From assembly GCA_024362935.1 (NCBI GenBank), contig JANCRA010000001.1:56859430-56923429 (forward strand): 64,000 nucleotides of DNA, given 5' to 3'. Positions 63,835-64,000 of the stretch are shown here, piece after piece (position 1 is the first letter of the stretch; the number at the start of each line of letters is the position of its first letter). The position numbers were made by a program, and so were the translations under genes. The notes under the pieces were generated by a model, which had not been told where the DNA came from, ran no database searches, and saw only the letters and a program-made list of their open reading frames with translations. Origin of the DNA: Setophaga petechia. Its lineage: Eukaryota > Chordata > Aves > Passeriformes > Parulidae.

Positions 63835-64000
63835 TACTGGACACAGGCGATCGATACTCCACAGATATTGTTCTCTCAAAAAAACAATTGAGTTCTAAAA
63901 AAAAGTTTGAAAATAGATTCCTCCTCTCCTCCCAGATACTGATCAGAGAGTCATCTTGACCTTATTCTGGAAAAGCAATGCTTTCTTAAACAGGTATATG

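Larger units (their letters stand above)
35703..64000 (-). other. LRBA: LRBA intron (partial), phase 2, more than 28 kb
   Basis: This lies upstream, in the LRBA sense, of the WRLDYW exon; its acceptor TTTCATTGTAG is at 35703. No further LRBA exon was recognised up to the window end. Short exons of the less conserved central LRBA region could have been missed, so 'one intron' is an inference. It carries a CR1 fragment, a heptamer array and several motif-dense blocks described separately. Confidence 0.6.
51725..64000. other. Intronic DNA, mostly without recognised features
   Basis: AT-rich LRBA intron outside candidate blocks J and K and the inverted repeat at 63805. A 176-codon minus-strand frame at 62145-62675 crosses the A/C-rich tract and reads as Phe-rich chance sequence. 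No exon was recognised. Confidence 0.55.

Noticed and set aside
1..64000. tRNA, rRNA, CRISPR array, endogenous retrovirus or organellar insert
   Set aside because: None of the hallmark sequences (clover-leaf boxes, rRNA cores, regularly spaced repeats, paired LTRs, mitochondrial genes) was seen on reading.

Overview
The window is vertebrate nuclear DNA, most likely from a bird. It has spliced exons with canonical splice sites, very low gene density and a 5'-truncated CR1 LINE, the dominant retrotransposon of birds and other sauropsids. No bacterial, viral or organellar gene organisation is present. It covers part of a classic nested-gene locus: the single-exon developmental gene MAB21L2 (plus strand, CDS 20903-21982) lies inside a large intron of LRBA, which is transcribed from the minus strand. 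The paralogous pair MAB21L1 inside NBEA has the same arrangement.

LRBA: three consecutive coding exons are recognised on the minus strand, at 35578-35702, 28532-28678 and 25811-25947. Their reading phases join exactly (phase 2 in, then 1, 1 and 0). They encode the basic Trp-Arg-Leu-Asp-Tyr-Trp segment, an acidic linker and the start of the PH-like domain that precedes the BEACH domain. No LRBA exon is recognised from 1 to 25810 or from 35703 to 64000, so both outer introns appear to run past the window edges.

MAB21L2: a GC-rich, CpG-rich region at about 18.06-22.15 kb carries a promoter-like block (two inverted CCAAT boxes, GC boxes and a CATAAA element at 19.78-19.87 kb). It is followed by a roughly 1 kb predicted leader with four short upstream ORFs, the 359-codon CDS, and a roughly 0.5 kb 3' UTR ending at an AATAAA at 22468. 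The protein is recognised as MAB21L2 rather than MAB21L1 from paralogue-specific residues near the N-terminus.

The rest is AT-rich intron with simple repeats: (TA)19, fifteen perfect GGAAAAA heptamers, and several poly-A and A/C-rich tracts. There is one CR1 fragment at 40.4-41.1 kb. Several high-complexity stretches rich in homeodomain, POU, SOX and PBX-like motifs are proposed as candidate regulatory elements of MAB21L2. They are judged from motif content only; no alignment could be run. A second CpG-rich patch at 28.88-29.55 kb sits about 200 bp upstream, in the LRBA sense, of an LRBA exon and has no assigned role.

The likely biology is a broadly expressed BEACH-family trafficking gene (LRBA) whose introns host a tightly regulated eye, limb and neural developmental gene and its enhancers. 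I found no wholly new system. The least explained features are the orphan CpG island, the leader architecture of MAB21L2 and the motif-dense intronic blocks.
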